From assembly GCA_024641125.1 (NCBI GenBank), contig JAHEDQ010000022.1, forward strand, positions 1-32,999: a stretch of 32,999 bases of DNA, in the 5' to 3' direction. Under the pieces are notes generated by a model. That model worked only from the letters and a program-made list of their open reading frames with translations, did no database searches and was not told the DNA's origin. Each line of letters begins with the position of its first letter. The stretch's first letter is position 1. A program made the translations under genes and the position numbers. Shown here in pieces: positions 17,756-25,818 of this stretch. The DNA comes from Candidatus Competibacteraceae bacterium. GTDB taxonomy: Bacteria > Pseudomonadota > Gammaproteobacteria > Competibacterales > JAHEDQ01.

Positions 17756-18916
17756 TCAGCTGCTGGTGGGCCCCAGGGCCACGCAGTCCATATTCAGTTT
17801 CGCCAATGCGGCACAGGCGGATTGGGCCTCCGACTCGCTCAGATTCATCAGGCGGGCCCTGTACAGGGTGCCACTGGACGCGGTGACCGGCGCAACGGCG
17901 AGCACGGCAGCACTCAGTTGGTGGGGTGCCAGACTGACCGCCTCACGTGCCCTCGCCTCTGCGGCCGCAAGTTCGCTGAATGCCCCAACCTGAACTTTCC
18001 AATCCGTATCCCGGGCTGAGCTCAAGGCTATCCGTGTTGCCTCTCCTTGAGCCGCTTTGGCCGCGGCTACGAAACGGGCACGATCCCGTTCAACCTGGTC
18101 GAATGCCTGGTCAAGAATTTTTTTCATATGGATATCGCGGCTGCCGGCTGATTTGCCGCCGAACACGACCCCGATCAAGCGGTAAGGTCCTCGTTGCACC
18201 GATGCCACAAGATTGTATCCGGATGCCCGGATGTACCCGGTCTTGATGCCGTCCGTGCCTTCATAGCTCGCCAGGAGCTTGTTGTGATTGCGATGTTTGC
18301 GCCCGCCGTAACTGAAGGCCTTGACCGAAAAGTAGTGATAGTACTCGGGAAAATCGCGTCGAACAGCGCGTGCCAGTGTGACCATGTCCCGGGCTGTCGA
18401 AACCTGCTTCCGATGCGGCAGGCCCGAAGCATTCCGAAACGTGGTGTGTTTCATGCCCAGTTTCCGGGCCCGCTTGGTCATCTTCAACGAAAACTTGTAC
18501 TCGGTGCCCGCGACGGCCTCGCCCAGGGCTGCAGCGGCGTCGTTGGCGGATCGCGTAACCAACGCGTAAATGGCGTCCTCTACCTTCACCTGCTGCCCGG
18601 CCTTGAGCCCCAAGCTGGAAGGCGCTTGCCCGGCGGCGTGTCTGGAAACGGGAATGGTCTCGTCCAATCTGAGTTTGCCCTGTTCCAGGGCTTCGAACAC
18701 CATATAAAGTGTCATGATTTTTGTCAGTGACGCGGGGTGGCGCGGTAAGTCCGCATGCCGGGCAAACAACACCTTACCCGTGTCCGCATCCACCACCATG
18801 GCCGCGTAACGAGCCTGCACCGGGCCGGCTGCGAGCAACAACAGTACCGCACACGTCAGCCAAGCGCCGGTCCGCATCGATCTGCCCGATGTCATGTTGG
18901 GGTCGAGTTGTGTCAC
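17756..18916 (-). CDS. D-alanyl-D-alanine carboxypeptidase (penicillin-binding protein, S11 family) with C-terminal SPOR domain
   Basis: Trims the terminal D-Ala from peptidoglycan stem peptides in the periplasm. The 386-residue protein has an N-terminal signal peptide (hydrophobic WLTCAVLLLLAAGPVQA) and the three serine-transpeptidase-fold motifs: SLTK (residues 63-66, nucleophile Ser63), SAN (123-125) and KTG (225-227). The C-terminal part from about residue 300 (DWKVQVGAFSELAAAEAR onward) reads as a SPOR domain, which binds denuded glycan strands at the division septum. This architecture occurs in alphaproteobacterial DacF/DAC-like enzymes and some gammaproteobacteria; PBP5 instead ends in an amphipathic anchor, which is absent here. 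The GTG start at 18916 has AAGG-type sequence upstream; internal ATGs at 18895 and 18877 are alternatives. Confidence 0.9.
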   Translation of the reverse strand: MTQLDPNMTSGRSMRTGAWLTCAVLLLLAAGPVQARYAAMVVDADTGKVLFARHADLPRHPASLTKIMTLYMVFEALEQGKLRLDETIPVSRHAAGQAPSSLGLKAGQQVKVEDAIYALVTRSANDAAAALGEAVAGTEYKFSLKMTKRARKLGMKHTTFRNASGLPHRKQVSTARDMVTLARAVRRDFPEYYHYFSVKAFSYGGRKHRNHNKLLASYEGTDGIKTGYIRASGYNLVASVQRGPYRLIGVVFGGKSAGSRDIHMKKILDQAFDQVERDRARFVAAAKAAQGEATRIALSSARDTDWKVQVGAFSELAAAEARAREAVSLAPHQLSAAVLAVAPVTASSGTLYRARLMNLSESEAQSACAALAKLNMDCVALGPTSS

Positions 18917-19498
18917 CTATTCGCCTTACCTTTTCGGGCGCGGACGGCGCTGTTCGGCACCCATGACCGCCGGAGTACCATCTTTAAAAAGCAAAAATCG
19001 AGCCATTTTTCTTGTCTTTCGAATGAACATTATTCGTAAAAATTTCCTATGGTTAAAGTATATTCTTAAGTGGGCGGTTGGGCTACTCCCTAAGGAAGCT
19101 CTGACTTATTCTGCACGAAGCAGATTTGAGGGTGAAACACGCAGCTTCAATGCGCAGATCGCGGGTAATGGTCGTTCTATTGCCAAGATCTGCAACGATG
19201 AAGCAGTGCATTTGAGTCCCAAGGTGCACGTTCATGAATAGATCAGAGGCTTCCTAAGCGAAACCAACAATCCCTGTACGCTGAATCCCGCCCGGCCATT
19301 TCTACAGAGGCGCCCGCCCTGAGGGTTCAGCAGCGCGTGGATACTGGACTGAATCCCTTGACTTGCCGGAATCAGGGGGAAAGCTCAGACCGTTCCCCCT
19401 TAGGATTCCGATATTTCCGGACGCGCCGACAACCAATGCGCCCTACACTCAAATTTTGGACAGTCCGTCGACTTTGTCCGTCAATTTCGCCCACTGAT
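18917..19498. promoter_or_regulatory. Divergent intergenic region holding the 160-bp MITE
   Basis: A 582-bp gap between the minus-strand carboxypeptidase gene and the plus-strand Sel1 gene. The stretch 19000-19075 is notably AT-rich (aaaaatttcc, gtatattctta) and is the most likely promoter zone; the MITE-like element follows at 19094-19253. Beyond it, 19260-19498 shows no convincing promoter or gene. Frames crossing this gap give protein that looks random. Confidence 0.45.
19094..19253. mobile_element. MITE-like element, 160 bp, related to IS5-family ends
   Basis: A non-coding element with imperfect terminal inverted repeats (ggaagctctgacttattc at the left; the right end reads gaatagatcagaggcttc, its complement apart from one gap and two changes). 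It is flanked on both sides by CTAA (19090-19093 and 19254-19257), matching the YTAR target duplications of IS5-group elements. Inside, gcagatc...gatctgc forms a second short inverted repeat. Base composition is less GC-rich than the neighbouring genes. No transposase frame fits, so it would be moved in trans or is a relic. It lies upstream of the Sel1-repeat gene and 177 bp from the carboxypeptidase start. Confidence 0.65.
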
Positions 19499-20023
19499 AT
19501 GAAACTTCGGCACCAGGTATACCGTGTCTTCCGATCATGCTGGCTCCAGATATTGCTGCTGGTGCTGACGGCTCCGTGCTGGGCGCAAGACCTTTCGCTC
19601 GGGATTGAAGCCTACCAGGCGCAGGACTACGCTCAGGCGCACGACGTTCTGATGCCCTACGCACAGCGGGGGGAGCCTGAGGCGCAGCGGATTGTTGGGG
19701 TCATGTATCTCCTGGGCCAGGGTGTCGGGCAGGATTTAGAGGCTGCACAGCGGTGGATCCGTGGCTCGGCCCAGTTGGGTAATCCACAGGCTCAAGAACT
19801 GCTGAGTTTCATGTACAACCGGGGCGCCGGGTTACCGCGGGACCCGGTGCAGGCATACGTCTGGCTGAAGCTGGCGTCACAAAGTGTCAGCGACCCAGCG
19901 CACTCCGACGGAATTCAGACCATCATTGCCCGGCTGCTTGGGGAAATGGACGAAACTGACCGGAAGCGCGCCCGGAGCCTGAGTCGGGACTACTACTATC
20001 AGTATGTCGCGCCCTTTATGTGA
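19499..20023 (+). CDS. Sel1-repeat (TPR-like) secreted protein
   Basis: A 174-residue exported protein with a signal peptide (LQILLLVLTAPCWAQ) followed by Sel1-type alpha-alpha repeats: AEAQRIVGVMYLLGQGV (from PEAQRIVG), then AAQRWIRGSAQLGNPQAQEL, then RDPVQAYVWLKLASQ. Such repeats mediate protein-protein contacts in periplasmic or signalling assemblies. I chose ATG 19499, which directly precedes the signal peptide; the longer frame from 19337 adds 54 residues that look non-coding. The ribosome site is not obvious. It is followed 85 bp later by a coiled-coil LysM protein gene on the same strand, suggesting a joint envelope role. No specific partner can be named. Confidence 0.78.
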   Translation: MKLRHQVYRVFRSCWLQILLLVLTAPCWAQDLSLGIEAYQAQDYAQAHDVLMPYAQRGEPEAQRIVGVMYLLGQGVGQDLEAAQRWIRGSAQLGNPQAQELLSFMYNRGAGLPRDPVQAYVWLKLASQSVSDPAHSDGIQTIIARLLGEMDETDRKRARSLSRDYYYQYVAPFM

Positions 20024-20108
20024 CGGGGCTATGGTCCGGCATCTTGCCCGGAGATTGCGAGTCCGCCGGATTGCCCCCCAAATGCCGTTTAAGCGGAGAA
20101 CCCACGCC

Positions 20109-21254
20109 ATGCCGCCCAGTTCTGTTAAACGAAATGCAGCGGTTATCGGCCGTTCGGCCATATTGATCGCCCTTGTTCTGATCTTGCCGTCTGGTGCCTA
20201 TGCGGCCCAAAGCGCGATGGAAATCGAGCTGGCCGAGTCGCGCGCCCAGCTGCATAACCTACGCCAGCGTATGGATCGATGGCTGGTGGCCGCCGACGAG
20301 CGCGAACAACAAGTCAACGCCGAGTTGCAGCGGCGCGAAGCCCGTATCGAAAGCCTTAGCAGTCAGCTTGCCGAGGTGCGGACCCGTCAAGCCAGTGCTG
20401 AGTTGGCGTTGCAGCGGCTCAAGCAGTCTGACGATGCGCGCGACGAAACCGTCAGTCAGGCGGAAAGCACGCTGCTCGAGGCCAGCAAGCAAATTGAAAA
20501 GTTTAGCGCTAAAGCAGAGCTTTGCGAGGATGAGCTCGCATCGGCTCAGGCACAGGGTGTGCAGCAGCGAATCGAGCTTGACGCGTTGGGCGCGGCCCTG
20601 GCTCAGCAGCAAGCTCGGACAGCCGCGGTAGACAGTGGCCAATGTGTCGCGGATCTCGAACGTGAGCTGATGCTGAACGAAGCCCAGCAAAAGCGTCTGG
20701 CTAAACTTTCCAACCAGATAAGGGATTTGAGGCGGGCGGCAGAGTCGAGTCGGGTATCCCTGCAATCGGCCAACAGCACCTTGCATCAATTGAGGAACGA
20801 ACGGCAATTGCAGGAAAGTCGGGCGCAATCGGCCATCGCAGCCTTGTTTGTCACCAAACAGCGCCTAGCCGAAACCCAGGCGGCCCTGGCTCTGGTTCAG
20901 CGCGGCGTGGGTCAGAACATCGCGACCAATCGCAGGGAGGCAGAGGCCAACGCGGCTGCCGCGGGGCGTGACTATCGCCAAAGGAACCGGCAAGCAATAG
21001 CCGATACCGACAATCCGGTGCTGCAAAAAGCCGCCGTTTCGGCCCGCGTCCGTCTTTTCGACGAGCAAACCCGACTGGCCCGACTCAGCTCCGCGCGGGG
21101 CGTCTACACTGTGCGGCCCGGTGACACCCTGTCCAAGTTGTCACGAACCTTCATCGGAGACCCGGGTGGCTGGACTGAGATTTTCGCCGCAAACCAGCAC
21201 GTGATTGAGCAGCCCGACACCTTGCTTCCGGGCCTGGTTCTGGTCATCCCCTGA
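20109..21254 (+). CDS. Secreted coiled-coil protein with C-terminal LysM domain
   Basis: A roughly 381-residue protein with a signal peptide (SAILIALVLILPSGAYAAQ), a long coiled coil (about residues 35-310, rich in Gln, Glu, Arg, Ala and Leu heptads with few Gly/Pro), and a C-terminal LysM domain (GVYTVRPGDTLSKLSRTFIG, then WTEIFAANQ and LLPGLVLVIP) that binds peptidoglycan. Two cysteines (in ELCEDELAS and GQCVADLE) lie in the coil. The layout suggests a periplasmic spacer or wall-associated scaffold, comparable in outline to FimV-like or cell-wall-hydrolase activators, though no enzyme domain is present. The start ATG 20109 follows GGAG at 11 bases; the longer frame from 20004 overlaps the Sel1 gene and lacks a signal peptide at its front. 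Confidence 0.82.
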   Translation: MPPSSVKRNAAVIGRSAILIALVLILPSGAYAAQSAMEIELAESRAQLHNLRQRMDRWLVAADEREQQVNAELQRREARIESLSSQLAEVRTRQASAELALQRLKQSDDARDETVSQAESTLLEASKQIEKFSAKAELCEDELASAQAQGVQQRIELDALGAALAQQQARTAAVDSGQCVADLERELMLNEAQQKRLAKLSNQIRDLRRAAESSRVSLQSANSTLHQLRNERQLQESRAQSAIAALFVTKQRLAETQAALALVQRGVGQNIATNRREAEANAAAAGRDYRQRNRQAIADTDNPVLQKAAVSARVRLFDEQTRLARLSSARGVYTVRPGDTLSKLSRTFIGDPGGWTEIFAANQHVIEQPDTLLPGLVLVIP

Positions 21255-21276
21255 CGGTTTTGGAGCGGGTCGGCTA

Positions 21277-22485
21277 TCAGGCTGCGATCAGATTGTGCTC
21301 CGGACCGAATGGGAAACCCGTGATGTTGTCTGCCCCGTCCGTGGTCAGCACGAGAATATCATGCTCACGGTATCCGCCTGCGCCGGCGAGACCCTGGGGC
21401 AGCGTGATCATGGGCTCCATGGAAACCACCATGTTCGCTTGCAGTACGGTTTCTATATCTTCGCGCAACTCAAGCCCTGCCTCGCGCCCGTAATAGTGGG
21501 ACAGCACGCCGAATGAATGACCGTAACCAAAGCTTCGATACTGAAGCAGATCATGGCTGAGATAGATTTCGTTCAATTCATTTGCAATATCACAGCAACG
21601 TGCGCCGGGGCGTATCAGCTCCAGCCCCCGGCGATGCACCTCGCAGTTGATCTCCCATAGCGCCAGCTCGCGTTCTGTGGCGGAGGCGAAAAACAGGGTG
21701 CGTTCAAGCGCCGTGTAGTAGCCGGCGATCATGGGGAAACAGTTCAGGCTCAGAATGTCGCCTTTGCGTATGCACCGGGTGGTCACCGGGTTGTGGGCGC
21801 CATCGGTGTTCAGCCCGGATTGGAACCAGACCCAAGTGTCTCGAATCTCACTGTCCGGATAGGTCCGCGCGATCTCGCGCACCATGGACGTGGTCGCATG
21901 GGCGGCAATTTCGTACTCGGGAACGCCTTCAGCGATCGCCTCGATGCAGGCCCAGCCGCCCGCGTCTGCGATGCGAGCCCCCTCCCGGATCAGCGCAATC
22001 TCCTCATCTGACTTGACCATCCGCTGTCGCATGGTCGCGGGGGCAATGTCGACCAGCTCGACGTCGGGTAAGGCCGCCGTCAGCTTGTACTGTGCCGCCA
22101 GGGTCAGATGGTCGAACTCGACGCCCAGCCGCCCGCCGGAGCCGACCAGGGATTTAACCGCATGGTAGTAGTTGTCCTGCTGCCAGTCGGTGTAGATCAG
22201 GTTTTCCCCGAAGGTTCGGCGGTACGGCTGTCCGCCGTCGATGTTGGCGCTGACGCTGATTGAACGCTGCCCGTCCACCACCAATCCGTAGGGGCGACCG
22301 AAACTGCAGTAGAGGAAATCGCTGTAGTAGTGGATGTTGTGCATCGAGGTAAACAACACCCAGTCCAGTTTCATTGTCTCCATGGTCTGCCGCAACCCAC
22401 CGAGCCGCCGCGTCATTTCAGACTCTGAGAATGTCGGCTTTGCCTTGTCTCCGTTGGGCAGAGTGATGAATCGTGGCAAGCTCAT
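21277..22485 (-). CDS. Creatinase (creatine amidinohydrolase)
   Basis: Hydrolyses creatine to sarcosine and urea in the cytoplasm. The 402-residue protein uses the pita-bread fold of the M24 aminopeptidase family but creatinases do not use metal. From memory of the Pseudomonas putida enzyme (403 aa), the match is near-collinear: DFLYCSFGRPY, NIDGGQP, TDWQ, NTDGAHNPVTT, FPMIAGYYTALERTLF, FGYGHSFG, SHYYGREAGLELRED, GYREHDIL. The catalytic His (H231 here, His232 there), Glu261, Arg334 and Glu357 line up one residue off, as expected. The ATG at 22485 has a strong GGAGG six bases upstream; the longer frame to 22581 is not needed. It follows a MerR-type regulator gene by 129 bp. No sarcosine oxidase, creatininase or urease is in the window, so the pathway must be completed elsewhere. 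Confidence 0.93.
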   Translation of the reverse strand: MSLPRFITLPNGDKAKPTFSESEMTRRLGGLRQTMETMKLDWVLFTSMHNIHYYSDFLYCSFGRPYGLVVDGQRSISVSANIDGGQPYRRTFGENLIYTDWQQDNYYHAVKSLVGSGGRLGVEFDHLTLAAQYKLTAALPDVELVDIAPATMRQRMVKSDEEIALIREGARIADAGGWACIEAIAEGVPEYEIAAHATTSMVREIARTYPDSEIRDTWVWFQSGLNTDGAHNPVTTRCIRKGDILSLNCFPMIAGYYTALERTLFFASATERELALWEINCEVHRRGLELIRPGARCCDIANELNEIYLSHDLLQYRSFGYGHSFGVLSHYYGREAGLELREDIETVLQANMVVSMEPMITLPQGLAGAGGYREHDILVLTTDGADNITGFPFGPEHNLIAA

Positions 22486-22614
22486 GGCGCCTCCGGAGTG
22501 GATGCCGCGACAGTGCGGAACCGGGACGCTAATGGACAGTTGTGATGGGGTCCAGTGCCTTTGTGTGCCCCTGTCGCCCATGTGGAATTGGACGACGCCC
22601 CGGAGTTTGGGTGC

Positions 22615-23580
22615 TCACCCCAAGCCTTCCACCTCTACCAGTTTCGCCAGGGCCGCTTCTATACGTGACCGGGCCTGTGCGGTCATCAGATGCAAGTAAG
22701 CGTGCAGTGCGGCGTCCTCCGGACTCCGGTCTATGCATTCGGTGCTGTAGGATTCGAAGGCATGCAGGCTGAACAGCAAATCCACCAGGTGTTTGGGGCA
22801 TTCGCAGTGGACCGTCGTGGAGGCCTCGGCCAGCCGCAGCATTTGATCCGTGTCGAACCGGCGGGCCGGAATGATGTCGGGCTCTGAAGGCTGGGGCGCG
22901 CTGAATGCACTCGCCGGTCGGCGTCTGTTTACACCAGGAGCTTTGCACGCCAGGCGAATCTCGCTGAGCCCCACCGGCGCCTTCATGATTCTCACCCGAT
23001 CACACTCCAGGCGTGCCAGGTCGGCTCGCCGCCCGAACCCGTAAATCACGACTGCACGGCTCGCACCTGACCTGGCCAGGAAGCTGAACACATCCATAAT
23101 CGTTTCAGCCTGTACGGTGGGAAACTCCAGAACGATGACGTCCGGACGGTGTTTGGCGGTCTGCCGGAAGAACGCTTTTGGATCATGCTCAACCACAACC
23201 AGGTTGAGATCCGGAGCGTCGGCGCCGCCTGCCAGACGCGCGGGCAAAACGTCACCGAAAATGGCGATTCGGCAGTCCGCCGATTCTGAGTTGGACGGGC
23301 TTGCGTCCAGGCCCAGATCCAGCCGTTCACGGAGCTGCTCAGGGCTGAGCTGAGCGATCGTGCCAATGGCATTGCCTTCGTCCACCAGGCGCTTGATCAT
23401 GGCCAGACGGCTTATGTCTTCGCGCGAGTAAAGCCGGTTTCCGCTGGCGCTGCGCAGCGGCTCGACCACAGCGTAGCGCCGTTCCCACATACGTATGGTG
23501 ACTGTTTCGATGCCTGTCAGCCGGGCCACCGCGCCGATTCGATATCCCTGTTCGTGCTCTGGCCGCACCGTGGATGTCAT
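22615..23580 (-). CDS. MerR-family transcriptional regulator with Rossmann-like and Cys-containing C-terminal regions
   Basis: A 321-residue DNA-binding regulator. Residues about 12-80 form a MerR winged helix-turn-helix (YRIGAVARLTGIETVTIRMW followed by ERRYAVVEPLRSASGNRLYS). The middle (about 105-220) reads as an alpha/beta domain like a B12-binding or receiver fold (CRIAIFGDVLP, LNLVVVEHD, PDVIVLEFPTV, AVVIYGFG) but lacks the DxHxxG cobalamin-ligand motif of CarH/LitR. The C-terminus (about 255-321) is helical with a VHCECPKHL motif carrying two close cysteines that could sense redox or metal. It is cotranscribed on the same strand between the phosphofructokinase and the creatinase genes, so either may be its target; I infer the creatinase because it is directly downstream. 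Effector unknown. Confidence 0.82.
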   Translation of the reverse strand: MTSTVRPEHEQGYRIGAVARLTGIETVTIRMWERRYAVVEPLRSASGNRLYSREDISRLAMIKRLVDEGNAIGTIAQLSPEQLRERLDLGLDASPSNSESADCRIAIFGDVLPARLAGGADAPDLNLVVVEHDPKAFFRQTAKHRPDVIVLEFPTVQAETIMDVFSFLARSGASRAVVIYGFGRRADLARLECDRVRIMKAPVGLSEIRLACKAPGVNRRRPASAFSAPQPSEPDIIPARRFDTDQMLRLAEASTTVHCECPKHLVDLLFSLHAFESYSTECIDRSPEDAALHAYLHLMTAQARSRIEAALAKLVEVEGLG

Positions 23581-23690
23581 GCCTTCTCCCTACTGGCAGC
23601 GTGTTGCCTTTGGCGGTATGTGTGAGCGCCCTCTAACGCCGCTCCGCAAATCTGACCACGCTGTGTGGGAATGATTCGATCCAGATCGAG

Positions 23691-25031
23691 CTAAACCGAC
23701 GCGGGTGCGGGCAGTTCGCATACTGGTGAACCGATCACATGGGGTTGCCCCGTGTTCTCGCGCACGTTGAACCAGGTCTCTCCATTGGGATTCGCGCTGC
23801 GACTTTCACCGTTCAGGGCCAGCATGGGCACATGGGTCATGCATCCGTGCCACATGCCCAGCATCATGCCGCTCTTACCCGCCATGGCCGCGTGGACCGC
23901 GTTGCGAGCCATGCGATCGCAGTAGCGCTGATCAGCGGGAATCGGGGGTGCGGCGCGAATCAGATAGCTGGGATCGATGTACTTGAGGGTCACCGGTAGT
24001 GGTCCGGAGGCGAATCGGGCCAGCAGCTGATCTTTGAGGAACAGACCGATGTCCCCCAACTTACGGTTACCGGAGGCGTCCTCTTCCCGGCCGGCGGTTT
24101 CGAACAATTCCTGGCCGGCGCCCTCGGCCACCACGATCACCGCATGGCGGCGATGATGTAACCGCTGTTCCACCAGATCGAAAAGTCCCCCAGGCCCCTC
24201 AAGGCCAAATGACACCTCCGGGATGAGACAGAAATTGGCCTGGCCGGAGGCCAAAGTGGCTGCCATGGCGATGAACCCCGCATTTCGGCCCATCAGCTTC
24301 ACCAGACCGATCCCGTACGGAACCCCTTCCGCCTCCACACGCACTCGGTTGATTGCCTGTGCCGCCTCCTCCACCGCGGTGTCGAAGCCGAAGGTTTTGA
24401 AAACGAAAGGAATATCGTTGTCGATGGTCTTTGGCACGCCGATGATGGCCAGCTTGAGCTTGCGCCGCCGGGCCTCCTGCCAGATGGCCGACGCGCCGCG
24501 CATGGTTCCGTCGCCGCCGATGGTGAACAACACCTGTATACGGTGGCGAATCAGCGAATCCACCAGCGTTTCGGTGGATGGCGAGCCACGGGATGAGCCC
24601 AGACAAGTACCACCCTCAGAGCGAATGCGATTCACACCGTCCGGCGTCAATGGGATCGGACGCTCACCATCCGGACCCAGACCATGATACCCGTACCGGA
24701 TACCGAGAATGCTCTGGCACCCGTACAGGTACCAGAGCTGCATCACGATTCCGCGCACCACCGCGTTCAACCCAGGTGCCAAACCACCGCATGTGACAAT
24801 GCCCGCGCGGAGCCGGGTCGGGTCGAAGTAGATCTTGTGCCGCGGGCCGGCCAGCTCAAAGCTGTTGGCCGCATCAGCGGTGTACGCCGCCTGATCCGAG
24901 GTCCGAAAATAGGGATCGATCAGCAGCCGCCGACTGTCCTCAACATATTTGACATTGCCCTGGCGCAACATTGGGCTGACCCTGAGACAGGGCCCAATGG
25001 CCTCCACGGCGAAACGACCGTTCAGACTCAT
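23691..25031 (-). CDS. 6-phosphofructokinase of the plant/trypanosome-like group (probably ATP-dependent)
   Basis: Phosphorylates fructose 6-phosphate to the 1,6-bisphosphate in glycolysis. The 446-residue protein starts at MSLNGRFAVEA, with GGAGG five bases upstream of the ATG at 25031; the longer frame to 25100 would overlap the nitrile hydratase accessory gene. Motifs: IVTCGGLAPGLNAVVR (substrate/phosphate loop), GGDGT (172-176) and PKTIDND (200-206). The Gly in GGDGT, where pyrophosphate enzymes usually carry Asp, argues for ATP as donor; the Lys in PKTIDND is shared with the pyrophosphate and plant/kinetoplastid groups. The stretch KLMGRNAGFIAMAATLASGQ and the N-terminal FELAGPRHKIYFDP recall plant ATP-PFKs. 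A pyrophosphate-dependent annotation is likely in databases. It lies 25 bp after the nitrile hydratase accessory gene, a surprising neighbour. Confidence 0.88.
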   Translation of the reverse strand: MSLNGRFAVEAIGPCLRVSPMLRQGNVKYVEDSRRLLIDPYFRTSDQAAYTADAANSFELAGPRHKIYFDPTRLRAGIVTCGGLAPGLNAVVRGIVMQLWYLYGCQSILGIRYGYHGLGPDGERPIPLTPDGVNRIRSEGGTCLGSSRGSPSTETLVDSLIRHRIQVLFTIGGDGTMRGASAIWQEARRRKLKLAIIGVPKTIDNDIPFVFKTFGFDTAVEEAAQAINRVRVEAEGVPYGIGLVKLMGRNAGFIAMAATLASGQANFCLIPEVSFGLEGPGGLFDLVEQRLHHRRHAVIVVAEGAGQELFETAGREEDASGNRKLGDIGLFLKDQLLARFASGPLPVTLKYIDPSYLIRAAPPIPADQRYCDRMARNAVHAAMAGKSGMMLGMWHGCMTHVPMLALNGESRSANPNGETWFNVRENTGQPHVIGSPVCELPAPASV

Positions 25032-25056
25032 ACCGCCTCCGTATGCATCTGCAGAA

Positions 25057-25443
25057 TCATTGGGAATCGGTGGGGATGTCTTTCCCTGGCGCAGACTCAA
25101 CCCGGCTCAGCTCGATAGGCTTGCCGTGTTCGGTTGCACGCGCCGCCCGGTCCCAGTCCTGCTTGCGCTGTATCAACTCGTCCATGCCAATAAGGGCCTT
25201 CGATGCACACATCTGTTCCAGCGTCCGCAGCCAGGCGCTGTAGTAAATCTCGTCCACGTCATCCGATTGAGCGTCATTCGCCACCAGTTCGCGGCTCAGG
25301 GCATCGGCCCATTCCTGCCAGGTAAAATGACCTGCGGCGTGAAGGGTCAGGGTCATGGAAAAGGCCTGCGCCTGCCAGGGTTCGGCAAACGGTCTGTGCC
25401 CCGCGCGTGCGCCGTCGAACAAGCGCTGAAGATCGGATTCCAC
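25057..25443 (-). CDS. Nitrile hydratase accessory protein (P14K/activator type, NHase-beta-N-like)
   Basis: A 128-residue protein resembling the N-terminal half of nitrile hydratase beta subunits (for example FAEPWQAQAFSMTLTLHAAG, FTWQEWADALSRELV, YYSAWLRTLEQM). Cobalt-type nitrile hydratases and thiocyanate hydrolase are accompanied by such small activators (P14K, P15K, NhlE), which deliver cobalt and promote cysteine oxidation by exchanging into the alpha subunit. It starts with GTG at 25443, preceded by GGAG nine bases upstream and 6 bp after the stop of the betaC gene, so it is in the same operon. It lacks the YEHWLH signature of the true beta N-terminus (here YYSAWLRTLE), which separates it from the structural subunit. 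Confidence 0.85.
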   Translation of the reverse strand: MESDLQRLFDGARAGHRPFAEPWQAQAFSMTLTLHAAGHFTWQEWADALSRELVANDAQSDDVDEIYYSAWLRTLEQMCASKALIGMDELIQRKQDWDRAARATEHGKPIELSRVESAPGKDIPTDSQ

Positions 25444-25449
25444 GCCGGA

Positions 25450-25818
25450 CTACTCCTCGGTTCCGTCTGGTTCAGCCGTCAGATAACAATCCCACAGGTC
25501 GACATGGACACGATCTGCGTCAGGCGCCTCGGGCCCCCATAGTTCGACACCGGTGAAGCGCACGCTGTACACATGCTGCGGACATTCCCCGAGCCCGTGG
25601 GCGTTGCTGTCGGGCAGGACGAACAATCCGTGATCACGATCTACGACGCCGCAACGGCCTCGGACGTAGCGGGGCATGCGGGTATGTCCATAAGGGTGCA
25701 GATTCAGCACCCGAACGCGATCACCCCTTGCAAAACGGGGGGGCTGTCCATCGCTCCGGCGCGCCGTGGCGCCGCGCCGGAGCACGGCATCGACCTGATC
25801 TGCTTCAAGACGCTTCAT
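25450..25818 (-). CDS. Nitrile hydratase beta subunit, C-terminal half as a separate protein (betaC)
   Basis: A 122-residue protein equal to the C-terminal SH3-like domain of a normal nitrile hydratase beta subunit: FARGDRVRVLNL, GHTRMPRY (44-51, with Arg47 in the position of the arginine that contacts the oxidised alpha cysteines), DHGLFVLPDSNAHG, CPQHVYSVRF and VELWGPEA. It begins [13 protein letters not shown], matching the linker helix that precedes this domain in fused proteins. The ATG (25816-25818) lies inside the end of the betaN gene; the two frames overlap by 14 bp, so the break is a clean stop/start arrangement with coupled translation. Thiocyanate hydrolase (ScnA) and toyocamycin nitrile hydratase have the same division. 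No good ribosome site precedes the start. Confidence 0.88.
   Translation of the reverse strand: MKRLEADQVDAVLRRGATARRSDGQPPRFARGDRVRVLNLHPYGHTRMPRYVRGRCGVVDRDHGLFVLPDSNAHGLGECPQHVYSVRFTGVELWGPEAPDADRVHVDLWDCYLTAEPDGTEE

Noticed and set aside
18894-19241. A 115-residue plus-strand frame spanning the carboxypeptidase start and the MITE
   Set aside because: It runs through an antisense gene end, an AT-rich promoter zone and the inverted-repeat element; it has no ribosome site or domain.
23691-25031. Annotation of the phosphofructokinase as pyrophosphate-dependent
   Set aside because: The GGDGT motif has glycine where pyrophosphate users normally have aspartate, and the sequence recalls plant ATP-PFKs. 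Only an assay can confirm.
25741-25790. GC-rich inverted repeat (ccggcgcg / cgcgccgg) near 25760-25785
   Set aside because: It lies inside the betaC coding frame in a high-GC stretch and needs no regulatory explanation.
25805-25818. Frameshift or sequencing error as the cause of the split nitrile hydratase beta subunit
   Set aside because: The break is a clean stop followed by an overlapping ATG exactly at the interdomain linker, both halves are full length, and the same division is known in related enzymes. Read data would settle it, so this is rejected only provisionally.
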